This document shows, one piece after another, positions 37,333 through 48,157 of a stretch of 64,000 nucleotides of DNA. Where the stretch lies: the NCBI GenBank assembly GCA_034359265.1, contig CP136891.1:83284001-83348000 (forward strand), read 5' to 3'. The notes beneath the pieces are model-generated. The model did not search any database. It was not told where the DNA came from and was given only the letters and a program-made list of their open reading frames with translations. Source of the stretch: Canna indica. Taxonomy: Eukaryota > Streptophyta > Magnoliopsida > Zingiberales > Cannaceae. The position numbers were made by a program, and so were the translations under genes. Every line of letters begins with the position of its first letter. The first letter of the stretch is position 1.

Positions 37333-38440
37333 GCAGTTTCTCTAGATTATCAGAGAAGCCCAGTTTGTCCTTAGAAAAGTTATCTGACATTAGCACCGTT
37401 GAAAAATTGAGAAGAAATCATCTAGGGCATTATGATGAAAATAAAGAGCTATAGAAAGCAAAAGATAACTAAACAAACCAAGAATTTCCGTCATGTGATA
37501 AAATAATTATAAAAAATTATAGACAAAAGTTTAAATAATTTAGGTAAAAAGATTACAACACAGATGACTTTATTACGTCCTTTCTAAAACTCATAGATCA
37601 TCAAATTATCATCAAGTTAAAGGCCATGACCATTTAAATAATATATTATGATATTTGCTTTTATCATCTATTATAGATAGCCATTTGATGCTGTTGTGAA
37701 CATGTTCCTACTAGCTCAAGCTAGTTCTCAGAGTAGGAAATTCTCTTTTGTCTCTTCCCTTTAATATCTTGGAGGACAATGAATCCACCAAGGCACCAAC
37801 CCTTTCAATCATATTTAACAAAAACAACATTCAAAAAAAAAAAAAAAAAATGCTCTTATTGTACGAGGCTCTTCCCTCCATCGTGGGATCTAGGGGTGTC
37901 ACTATAGCCTTACCCTTGCATAATTCCAAGGGTAACAGTGGTTCCAATATTTACCGAACATCTGTATTGTTACATTAATGGAGACTGTGCAAATTGGAAG
38001 ATACCAGGAACCATAAAACAAGGCTCTAATAAACACTATGACCAATGGCTTATGATAAATGCTTAGACAAAGTATCCCTAACATATGGAAATACAATAAA
38101 AGCTTAAAACACATGCAACATAAGTAAACAATACTTGAATGAATAATTACCTAAGCTTGTACACCAATCCAAGTCCTTATAGACAAAACTTCTTAAAACC
38201 CTTTTAAAAACATTTACCTTGCTCGTTCCTGGCTGTGAAGACGATGATTCCAGTTTCATCTCCCACCAAGCATTCCGCTAGACGCATCTGACGAACCTGT
38301 GGACCAGTAGGTCGCCCCTTTTGCAGCACCATCTTTGAGCTCACCACCTTCACCGTGAGCGTATGGCCATTGGTACCCGGCCTAAGCTGATCGACCTTAA
38401 TAAACTCTGGTTTTCTCATGGCGGGCTTTGATTCGGCCAT
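36481..38440 (-). CDS. OB-fold protein, At4g28440-like
   Basis: Small single-OB-fold protein related to Arabidopsis At4g28440 and to the OB fold of SOSS-B/RPA2-type single-stranded DNA-binding proteins; its cellular role is not established. Two coding exons, 38440-38218 and 36671-36481, phase 1 junction, 137 aa. Conserved segments: KPEFIKVDQLRPGTNGHTL, VKVVSSKMVLQKGR, RLAECLVGDETGIIVFTARN, then VDLMKPDTTVILRNAKIDMF, KGSMRLAVDKWGRIEV and NNLSLIEYELV. The start Met lies 3 nt after an acceptor (CAG|GAAATG), so the leader is spliced: a donor at 38912 (CTTG|GTAAGC) ends a leader exon at about 38913-39050. Transcription probably starts near 39.0 kb. The 1.5-kb coding intron holds a long (AT)n run. 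Confidence 0.9.
37283..37329. repeat. (AT)n microsatellite
   Basis: About 47 bp of uninterrupted AT dinucleotides in the intron of the OB-fold gene. Likely polymorphic in length. Confidence 0.95.
37833..37850. repeat. Poly(A) run of 18
   Basis: Homopolymer in the same intron. Its flanks show no clear retroelement. Confidence 0.85.
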
Positions 38441-38912
38441 TTCCTGTAGATCATCAAACCATCGCCTAACCCGATCAGAAATTCTAATCCCTAACAATTA
38501 GGGCATCCTACCTCATCCTTGCTAAGAAAACTATCAAAACATTCTCCGTAGAGCGCAAGTTAGCTTCCTATAATTCGATGCATCAACATCAAATGATGCG
38601 AAATCAACACGATACTTTGTCAAACATTTGATCCGATGTAGGAAACAAAACAAACACAATCGCCAACATAAAGAATCGGGGGAGGAGGGGGGAACATATT
38701 TCCCGCTATCGTTAGAACGAGAACGACGATGACCAAATCAAAATTCCCAACGCACGGGTATACCGAAAAGAAAAAAGATCAGAATTCTCAACGGATGACA
38801 GATTCACGTTTAAGACTCAAACGAACAACAAGCCAAAGCAACGCCTAACGGAAGATGAACACGGGAAGAGTCCAGGAAGCGAATCGGAGAATTAGGGTTT
38901 GCAAACGCTTAC

Positions 38913-39050
38913 CAAGCTGCAAGATTTGGTCGCTTTTGTTGGAATCTTCGCTAAGCGTTACGAACAGAGCAGGGAGAGATCTGCCCGTCGGCGAGATGGC
39001 ATTAAATAGCCGTCTCCAGTAGGAAATAAGCGCATCGTAACCGTCCATTT
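38913..39050 (-). other. Probable 5' leader exon of the OB-fold gene
   Basis: On the minus strand the segment ends at a good donor (CAGCTTG|GTAAGC, plus 38912-38911) and would join the acceptor CAG at 38444-38446 just before the start codon. The upstream limit is a guess. The open frame across 39147-38845 is taken to be leader, not coding. Confidence 0.4.
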
Positions 39051-40144
39051 GGTCGAACGGAAGAGGACCAATCAACGGTAGCGATCGGGTTCGGTCAAAA
39101 CACGGATCATTTCCGGGTCCGTCACCGTATTCAAATCCGAAATCCAATAAACGGCACTAATGAAGTATCATTACATTAATTATGCAGTTATTATTTCCGG
39201 GTTCTTGCTCCGATTCATTTTACGTACCAGATCCAATAACGGCGTGACAATAACAAAATTTCCTAATATATTCGGATCGGGTCCAGGTCAGCATAGGATT
39301 TGGTCTAATGAGCCAATGGCCTAAAGTTTTGGATAATCTACCAGATTTTTCGTCCATTTTTTAAAATTTTACTGCATACAATATTCTTTTTTCCTCAATA
39401 TAACAAAAAATAATCACCCCATAGTTAATTTTTAAAAGCGAGCATTCCTGGATGAGACATTTGGTACGTAGCAATATATAATTTTACTAATAATTCAGAT
39501 TGCTCTAGTAATCAATATTTTCACTCTAAGAGATGGGTACGTGAATTATCATCTAATGATAATCTTAAATTTCAACATTGTCCTTCTCTTTTATATATTT
39601 TTCTCCATGCAAGTCACCACCAATTTTTGACAAGAGTTAAATTTAAATATTGTCCTTCTCTTATATATATTTTTCTCCATGCAAGTCATCACCAATTTTT
39701 GACAAGAGTTTTTTGATATTTTGTGAAATTAAAAATACAAAATTGAATTGTCATTTGGACAGGACTAACTCTTTGAGCCCGATCAAACTAGGTCTGTAAG
39801 CCCCTCAACTCATAAATCAAACTCAGATCAAAGCAATTACAATTCAGCCTGATAGTAATGAGCCTGCAATCTAAAGGATAACTTTCGACTCATTCAGGAT
39901 ATATTCTTGCAAGATTTCGAGAGACATCATCGTCGCACACCCCCGACTTTCCTTAAAAAACAAACATAACGTACACCAGGTATACTCTTGATTCAAATTC
40001 ATTACCCATCGTCTGGGATTTCCTCTCATTTGAGCGTTTGGTATATTTGCAGGTCACAACTGAAATCGTGCTGGACCAATGAGACGTAGAGGCTTGCAGC
40101 ACCCCCGACACTTCAAGCAAGAACATCATCTATGTTGATCAAAC
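39051..40144. other. Intergenic spacer with a short tandem duplication
   Basis: Presumed promoter side of the OB-fold gene. 39566-39710 is a direct repeat of a unit of about 73 bp (two copies sharing TTTTTCTCCATGCAAGTCA and CACCAATTTTTGACAAGAG). No gene seen. Confidence 0.5.
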
Positions 40145-40586
40145 TAGGGATGACAACAGTTTAGGTAATCATACTTTTTGTGATTAATTGAAATCGAAAC
40201 TAGTTAAAACTCGTTAACCGAAATTGCTCAGTTTCAAAAACTAGTATATGAAATCGATTAATTTGGTTCGAATAAAACGAGTTACTTGTTTACTAACCAG
40301 TTAATAAATTGACAACTCGTTAGTAAACTATATTTTGGGATATCTAAAAATTATCAAAATAATTAATTATAGTGATTTTGGATTTGATCATTCGTGGATA
40401 ATTGGTAACAAAAACCGAAATATATAATTATCGATTATCCGCGAACCAATAACTGAAATTGAATCAAATTTAATTGATTTTTTATATTATCTAACCGAAA
40501 TAAAAACTGAATCACAAATTCACTCAAATTAAATTTTGTGATTCGATTAATCGATTAATCATGATTAATTAGTTTCAATTGACACT
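40145..40586. mobile_element. MITE, TAGGGATGACAAC-terminus family (hAT-like)
   Basis: 442-bp element starting TAGGGATGACAACAG and ending CAATTGACACT. Flanking octamers GATCAAAC (40137-40144) and CATCAAAC (40587-40594) differ at one base, fitting an 8-bp hAT target duplication. The interior has AATCGATTAATCG-type motifs shared with the other three copies in the window. It sits about 370 bp upstream of the DEGP1 start codon. Confidence 0.6.
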
Positions 40587-40955
40587 CATCAAACATGCCA
40601 AATGAGTAATTTTATATGATACCAAACAAAATCTAAATGGAATAAAATAAAATGATTAGAAATATAAGACAATGAACACCACATTTTTCACGAGCCCAGT
40701 ATTTCGGTTAAATTAATGATTCGGCCCGAGCCAGGATAAAAATTCCGGCTCATCGATTGGGCGAGACATCAGATAAATTATTTCTCTCTCGGGGATTGTG
40801 AAGTGTAAACCCGATCGAATCGACCCGCTCTCTCACGATTCTTCCAAGACAAATCATACTATTTTCCACTAAAATAAATTGTATCCCCAAATAATTAGTG
40901 GTGTCTACTGAGTTCGCAAACCAAGCAAGCAGTTCGTCCTCCTGTCAGCACTCCA

Positions 40956-43900
40956 ATGGCCACTGCCGCTGCGGCCGCCGCCTCCTCCTCCTCCTCGCCA
41001 CTCTCTCTCGTAAACTCTTTCTCCTCCTCTACCTCCTCCTCCTCCAAATCCCCATCTTTTACTCCAAAATTTGTAAGAGCATTCGCCCCTAATTCCTCCT
41101 CCTCCGCTTCTCCGCGACTCGTCCTCAAGAGATCTGATAAGGCGATCGCGTCGCCCTCCCAAATCCTCCGCCTCCTACGGAGTCTGCCGCTGTTGTCGTC
41201 GAACAATGATGGCGCATTCTCCGCCTTCGACTCCGTTTTCGCTTTCGTCGCCTCCGTCGCGCTCTCCGCCTCGCTGATCCTCACAGACGTCGGCCCCGCC
41301 TCTGCCTTCGTCATCACCTCCCCAAGGAAACTCCAGTCTGACGAGCTCGCCACCGTCCGGCTCTTCCAGGAGAACACCCCCTCCGTCGTCTACATCACCA
41401 ATCTCGCTGCCCGGTTGATCGTTCGATCCATACCCCTTTCTAGATGTGGTTGAAGTGAGATAAATTAGTTTTGTCGTCGATAAAGATCGGTTTTTTTCTT
41501 ATTTAGGCAAGATGCCTTCACGCTGGACGTGCTGGAAGTGCCGCAGGGCTCGGGCTCAGGGTTCGTCTGGGACAAGAACGGCCACATCGTCACCAACTAC
41601 CATGTCATTCGTGGCGCGTCGGACCTAAGGTTGATTAGAAGGGCATCACAATCTTATTCAATCAACAGCCCTCTACAATTAGTTATTATAGGAGAGAATG
41701 ACTTCAACTGCTATCATTTTACATTTTTTTTTAAAAAAAATAAAGCGCCTACCAGCTGAAAAGGCTCTCGCTTTGATTCTTCTTTACGTCACCCACTAGA
41801 TCACCTTTTTTTTTCCTTACTATGTTTGTGTTTTGCTCTCAGCAACCCGGTTCCCAATTGTTATAATGCTGGACTTGCTTCTTACATCCAGGGTCACACT
41901 AGCCGATCAATCCACATATGATGCAAAAGTTGTTGGATTTGACCAAGACAAAGACGTAGCTGTGTTGAGCATTGATGCGCCAAAGGAGAAGTTGAGACCT
42001 ATACCAGTTGGCATATCATCTGACCTGCTTGTCGGTCAGAAAGTTTATGCTATTGGAAATCCTGTGAGTTATTTCATAGTTTTTGAATTAAAAGTTACTT
42101 CCATCCGTGTGACTCTTCTACATAGGCATTGCATAGTCGTTATGAAAATTTGGAATAACATATTGTGGATTCCTGATAGACAAAACCCTATCCAATAAGC
42201 ACTAAGCAGTTACTCCAGGGTCATTTTTTCCCTTCTTTTATGGAACAGAGGAAAATAGATATTTGGTTATTTGTTGAAAGGATGGTTGCTTTAATCAATG
42301 ATCATGGAATGCTCCTTATGACATCACTTAGAGAAATATAATTGAGGATGACCTGATGATCCAAGGAGAGTGTAATTAAAAATATGGAAGATGACATTGA
42401 ATAGCATTTGGTGCACTGCTCCTCCAGTATTTAGGTGTGAATTATGTATCTGAGAAGTAGTAAGAAAAGAACGATAGACCATAGTTTGATACAGAAGAGT
42501 AAATCTGAAAATTAAAAGTTATTTGAGAAGATTTAATTCTGAATATGTGGTTTCATTTTCTTTAATAATTTTTCTGTCAATTAAAGATTGACAATGGTTA
42601 TGCTTTTTAGCAAAATGCTTAGCGAACTTATACTCATTTTAGCTTTGGATTCTATGTGCAGTTTGGCCTGGATCACACACTTACTACTGGTGTTATCAGG
42701 TTGGCAGTCTCTTTGCTGTTACTCAATTAATCTAGGCTGTTGAAACATTCAACTGGTTTACACAGTAAAATAATTGAATGGCATGGCAGCCTAATTTCTG
42801 CTAATAGAGTAACAGTGCACCAATTACAAGGCGATATATAAAATACAGGCCATTTACTTATCTGCCTTATCTGTTTGGTGGTACTGACCTTCCTACACAT
42901 CTGCAGTGGATTGCGGAGAGAAATAAGCTCTGCTGCAACAGGACGCCCTATACAGGATGTGATCCAGACTGATGCAGCTATAAACCCTGGTAATAGTGGG
43001 GGTCCACTGCTCGATAGTTCTGGAAGCTTGATAGGCATAAACACTGCCATATACTCTCCATCTGGTGCATCCTCTGGTGTTGGATTTTCCATTCCAGTTG
43101 ATACAGTATGCAGTTCTAATTTAATTCTTTGCAGTATTTAAATATATAACTCAACTCTGAGTAGTGGCTTTTGAACTACTAACTTTATTGTCATTGTCTA
43201 GGTAAGTGGTATCGTTGAGCAGATTGTACAATTCGGTAAAGTTACAAGACCTATATTAGGAATCAAATTTGCACCAGATCAGTCAGTTGAGCAGCTTGGA
43301 GTTAGCGGGGTGCTTGTCTTGGATGCTCCTGCAAATGGTCCAGCTGGAAAAGCGGTATGAGTATGTTATTCTGTTAAAATATTTGCTACTATCATAACTC
43401 TTTTAAATTGGTTTCCTAGTTGTAATTGTTATTTCCTATTCCATTGTGTTTACTTTCATTTATTTACATGAACTATTGGGCAAGTATCTTTTGCACTGTG
43501 AATGCAGCCTTATGGAATTTGAAAAATGAGCTTGTCATAAGCTCTACTAGCGTTATTTTCAATGAGCAGGATGGCAACATATTTCAAACTTCAAAACTCA
43601 CCATACCATTTTTATTTGTAGAAATTATTGGTAGAGACTTTCCAATAATGAGCAACAAATGACAATGTCAACATGAAAATGTTAATATATGAGATATTTT
43701 GAAAACATTGTGGGAGGTAGTGCCAGTTGAGCTGGGGTAGTGGGGTGACGCTCTAATGGATAAGCTATCGTTAAGCTTCATCATTGTCCTTGACAGTTTC
43801 TCGATCATTCATCTAAATATGAACTGATGTGTTTTATTTTGTTCCTAGATTTTCTAAAATAAAAAAATGTTCTTAAATTTTAAAATGTGACTCAAATGTG

Positions 43901-45269
43901 CATGAACATCTGGATATTTGCAGGGTCTGCAATCAACCAAGCGGGATGCATATGGTAGGCTTATTTTGGGAGACATCATCACATCTGTTAATGGTAAAAA
44001 AGTAACAAATGGAAGTGACTTGTATCGGATCTTGGATCAATGTAAAGTTGGTGAAACGGTAAATACTCATTCTTCTGAATTTTGATATGGAGAATTAGTA
44101 TTTTTCATGATATCATACCATCTATATCTGTATTGCAGATTCTTATGATTTATTAGTTTTGATTTCTTCCACCATCCATTACACATTTGCAACTATTCTT
44201 CTACTAAATTTGCAATAGAAAGATGGCCAGATGGGAAATTGTAATGCATAGTAACTACGAGAATTGTAATTATATGCCAGATTGCCAGAATATCCTTACT
44301 GTCTGTTAGGTGGAGCTATAATGAAATGAGTCATGAAATTTGGAACAGTTTTCTTCCTGTTCAAACTGCACCAACCTGCATGAACAGTCATGTCAAAGTG
44401 TCAGGAAACTAGTCCACCAGTCATAGCATGGATGCAGCAGTGTTTTAGGCAGACCCGTAAACCAGTCAAACAAAAGTGGACAATAGGTGATTAACCTAGA
44501 GGAGCAGGGTTTTTCCTTGTTTATCTGCATAGAACAGGAAATTGCTGACCAGTACCCAGTAGGAGGCATGTGGGCAAAACTCCAGAAAGATCACATAGTG
44601 CTTCGAAGTTAGAACCTGTTGGACAACACTGATTGTTTCCATATTTGAGAGATTGAAAAACTGAAGGCAACAGCTATTTAATCAAGCATATCTGTTTATG
44701 TTAGCCTACCATATATAGGAATTAGGTAGTATTAGCTATATTGGTTCTAAGCCCCCATTTCTGTAAGCTTTAATTTTTTAATTCTTTTTGCAATGAAAAT
44801 TTTGGGTTTCATTTTTTTTTGTTGTGGAAAATTTGATATTGTCTTGCTAGAATTAGAGAAGCACCAACCTCTGAAACTTATTTCAAAATAGTTATGTAGC
44901 CAGTGTTCTCAAATTTCTGCCTAATTTCAGAAAACTAGTTTCTTAATGATCAATTGGTTGCTATTTTTGTGGTGAAAAATTTCCAATTAGTACCGGTAAT
45001 GAGTTTAGATTAATGGTCCCCCTTTTCCCTTTGAAATATGCGGAATCGAAGCAATATTATGTCATAATCGTTCTTGCGGTAGTTTCTAGGACAAATATGT
45101 GGTGGGCAAACAACTTATATCTGGAGTGAGTAGAGGCATATTCATTTTCTGATTTCATTGAGCTAATGTTCTCTTACCCTGATGATTTTAGGTGACTGTG
45201 GAAGTTCTGCGAGGAGATCACAAAGAGAAAATCTCTGTAGTGCTTGAGCCAAAGCCTGATGAGTCATAG
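40956..45269 (+). CDS. DEGP1: Chloroplast lumenal serine protease DEGP1 (HtrA family)
   Basis: ATP-independent trypsin-like protease of the thylakoid lumen; in Arabidopsis it degrades damaged photosystem II subunits including D1 and helps assembly. Exons: 40956-41413, 41507-41629, 41892-42063, 42662-42699, 42907-43105, 43202-43354, 43924-44058, 45192-45269; 451 aa (Arabidopsis about 439). Residues 1-110 are an Ala/Ser-rich bipartite transit region whose hydrophobic part ends at ASAF. Catalytic triad: His185 in TNYHVIRG, Asp215 in QDKDVAVL, Ser294 in [10 protein letters not shown]; spacing (30 and 109) equals Arabidopsis. A single PDZ domain follows ([34 protein letters not shown]). Ends EPKPDES. 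The first exon is very GC-rich. Confidence 0.96.
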
Positions 45270-46126
45270 TAAACGTATGGGCTACTCAGCATTTTTACAA
45301 ATTCCAGCTGGCACATGCTGCTCCATGTTGTATAAAGTGGTTGAAAGCAGTTTTCATTGTATCATGTAATGATTTTATTTCCTTTCCTTTACTAGATAGG
45401 ATAGGATATTAAATCATGGAGTATTGGACAAGATATTTTTTTTAATTCAGTGTACATTGGATATGATATTAATATTATATTATTCTAATCCTAATTTTTC
45501 TAATCCGCACTAAACATTGTATATAAATCTATTCCTTATCCTACAAAACAAACATGCCTTTAAATTCACAATAAGGCATATCTGTACATTATGACTACTG
45601 GACAGTTATTCATTAGCTGTTAACCTTTGTTTGCCAAGCGATAGCTGAGACTTTGCCAGTTCTTTTGCAGATTAATTCATCAGCTGATAAAATCTACAGG
45701 TGTTTTCCAACCTTGATAACTTGATATATATCAGGAGGGATTCATACAGTTGGTTTGGAGTTCATGTTGTAAATCTCAATAGATATTTAAGCAGGCTTAG
45801 GCTGCACTTGTTATGTGAAGAAAATTATGATACTACAAAGCTAGAAGGCTTTGATCTAGTTGTGTGGCCTAAGGATTCTCTTTGGCTAATGATTATAGTC
45901 TGTTTTGCTTGTAGGTTGCTGAACAGTTATGGACAATTTGGTAGGATCATGTTGGATGATAAGTTGATGATTGTGGCAATGCTGACTACTATGAAGAGAT
46001 TCCCATATTTGGTTTGGCTCTTGGAGGCAAATGGGGGAGCTGAGGGTTGTCTCAAGCTCGGTCTACATGAGAGGCAAAGCGGGCGGTGATTATGCTCTTC
46101 AAGCTAATAAAGATGTTGAGATGATG
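45270..46126. other. Intergenic region, no gene supported
   Basis: Downstream of DEGP1. 45395-45565 resembles a decayed MITE (GGATAGGATATT and CTACAAAACAAACATGCC). An open frame at 45700-46089 (129 codons) matches no family I know, and its 3' part is repeated at 46370-46445, so it is probably not a gene. Confidence 0.35.
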
Positions 46127-46710
46127 GTTTGAATTAGGGCTGAGTATCGGGTGGGTCGGGTCAATACCCGACCCTATCCGATCGGGTATTAATCTGAAAA
46201 TTTAAAAAAATTACACCTAACCCGATTTTTTAATTGGGGCCCGACCCGAATAACCCGAAAAAATCGGGCCCGATCCGATTAGCCTGAATAATCCGAATTC
46301 GGTTTAGAAAAAAATAAAAAATAATAAAATTCATCTTGAAAATGATGATAAAAAAGGTGAACAATGTGAAGAGATTCCCATATTTGGTTTGGCTCTTGGA
46401 GGCAAACGGGGAAGCTGAGGGTTGTCTCAAGCTCGGTCTACATGAGAGGCAAAGCCGGTGGTGATTATGCTCTTCAAGCTAATAAAGATGTTGAGATGAT
46501 GGTTTGAATTAGAGTTGAGTATCGGGCGGGTCGGGTCAATACTCGACCCGACCCGAACGGGTATTAATTTGAAATTTTCAAAAAATTATACCGACCCGAT
46601 TTTTTAGTCGGGCCCCGATCCGATTAACCCGAATAATCCGAATTCGGTTTAGAAAAAAAAGAAAATTCATCTTGAAAATGGTGATAAAAAAAGGTGAATA
46701 ATTATATTAA
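45993..46710. repeat. Tandem duplication of about 373 bp
   Basis: 45993 onward (AGAGATTCCCATATTTGG ... AAAAAAGGTGAA) is repeated from about 46369 with few differences. Each unit has about 140 bp of host sequence and about 230 bp of the left end of the hAT element at 46135. Confidence 0.85.
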
Positions 46711-47007
46711 AATTATAAGCCAAGTAAAACTTGAACTCAAACCTCCTAAACTTTATCTCCACTATTCTAACCACAAAGTCAACACTATCTTTTATCAATA
46801 TATAAAATATAAATATGTAATTAACTTAAAATCGGGTCGGGTCGAGTTAAACAGGGTTTTCACCCGAACCCGACCCGACCCGACCTGAAATAGTAGACAA
46901 AATTTTCAAAAATAAGACCCGACCCGACCTGATATACCCGAATAACCCGACCCGAAATAAATTTTTGAGTCAGTTTTTTGGGTCGGATCAGGTTTTACTC
47001 AGCCCTA
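46135..47007. mobile_element. hAT-type MITE with perfect 8-bp target duplication
   Basis: Starts TAGGGCTGAGTATCGGG and ends TTTACTCAGCCCTA, flanked by GTTTGAAT on both sides (46127-46134 and 47008-47015). The interior is rich in CCCGACCCGA repeats. The 873-bp span includes the tandem duplication, which copied a piece of the host flank into the element; the original insertion would have been about 500 bp. Confidence 0.85.
46721..46785 (-). repeat. tRNA-like A/B-box segment inside the hAT MITE
   Basis: On the minus strand GTGGTTAGAATAGTGG (46774 to 46759) resembles an A box and GAGTTCAAG (46738 to 46730) resembles a B box (GGTTCAA). The spacing is slightly short. It may be a captured SINE or tRNA head. 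No functional tRNA is claimed. Confidence 0.3.
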
Positions 47008-47404
47008 GTTTGAATAATGATATACGTTTTTAAGCAGTATATATAGTAATAGTATGAAGCATATTAGTTAAATCTGCATTCGTTTTTCTTGCTGCTGAAA
47101 TATGCTTTCAGACTAAAAGTGAGAGGAAGAATTATTCCAAAAGCTGCAAACTCCCCCATGTACTTAGGAAAATATTTGATTTTTTTAAATCGGAGGTGTG
47201 TTCTTGATTTTGTTATAGTTCTTAAATTATATTGTCATCTTATATAAAATTATAAGAAGTTTCTCGAATATTAAGATTATTAGACGAAAATGATCTGCAT
47301 GTACTTCAAGTTCCGCCAAAGTTTCGAGAGGAAGAATTATTCCTAAAGTTGCAAACTCCCGCATGTACTTCAAGTTCCGCGAAAGTTGGATCCACGTATA
47401 AATT

Positions 47405-47805
47405 ACGGTTTAGTTTAGATTAGAGAATATGAAAACTAATTAAATTCGATTCAATTATGATTACTGATTCATAAATAATGGTAATTAAAATTTGTTATAT
47501 ATTTTGATTTTGATTATCGATGATCCGTAAATAATTGGTATTTGAAATCATTATAATTAATTATTTTAATAATATTTAAATATTTTATAATCTAATTTTC
47601 AAATCAATTATTTGTTATTAACCGATTAATCGATTAGAAAACAAATAATTGATTTATTCGAACTGAACTAATTAATTTCGATTATTCGTCTTATAATCAA
47701 AATTAGCTCGTTAATTAAAAAAATTGCACTCAACCGAATCGTTACTCGAAATTAGCTCGTTAATTAAAAAAAAAAATGCACTTAACCGAATCGTTACTGC
47801 CCCTA
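47405..47805. mobile_element. MITE, TAGGGATGACAAC-terminus family
   Basis: The right end GTTACTGCCCCTA is a mirror of the family terminus; the interior carries the same AACCGATTAATCGATTAG sequence. Near the right end a segment of about 60 bp (CGAAATTAGCTCGTTAATT ... AACCGAATCGTTACT) occurs twice in tandem. It lies about 350 bp upstream of the RRP40 start codon. The left end is approximate. Confidence 0.5.
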
Positions 47806-48157
47806 ATTTTTGAACCGTATTTTTCAGATCCGATTTGGATAAAATCCGAATTCTCGTGCCAAATGCCAAACCGAACCCGGAAGGCCAAAAAGTCAAAAAC
47901 CCATCTTTCACTCACGCGAGGGTTTTACGCACATCACACGGCGGCAATTTGTATCAACGGCGGCTTGTGGCGGCAATCTGCGTCGACGGCCGCATCAGGG
48001 TTTCAGACGGCAAGTTATAGAGGTTCGGTTCGACTGAAACCTCCGGTTGGACCTGCTGCTATCTCCCTAGCGACAAGGAAAATAAGTAACACCTGCATAT
48101 AGTTGCAGTTGACCTTCCAGTCCACGCTTTGCCTCGCTCATCTGAGAAATCCTAATC

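Noticed and set aside
38845..39147. 100-codon frame upstream of the OB-fold gene
   Set aside because: It crosses the inferred leader exon and its donor, does not join the coding frame and resembles no protein known to me.
40895..41377. Minus-strand frame of 160 codons, Glu-rich
   Set aside because: Antisense of the DEGP1 transit-peptide exon. The Glu runs are the complement of CTC/TCC Ser codons.
45700..46089. 129-codon open frame downstream of DEGP1
   Set aside because: No family resemblance, and its 3' part is copied in the tandem duplication at 46369. It could be a decayed gene piece but nothing supports this.
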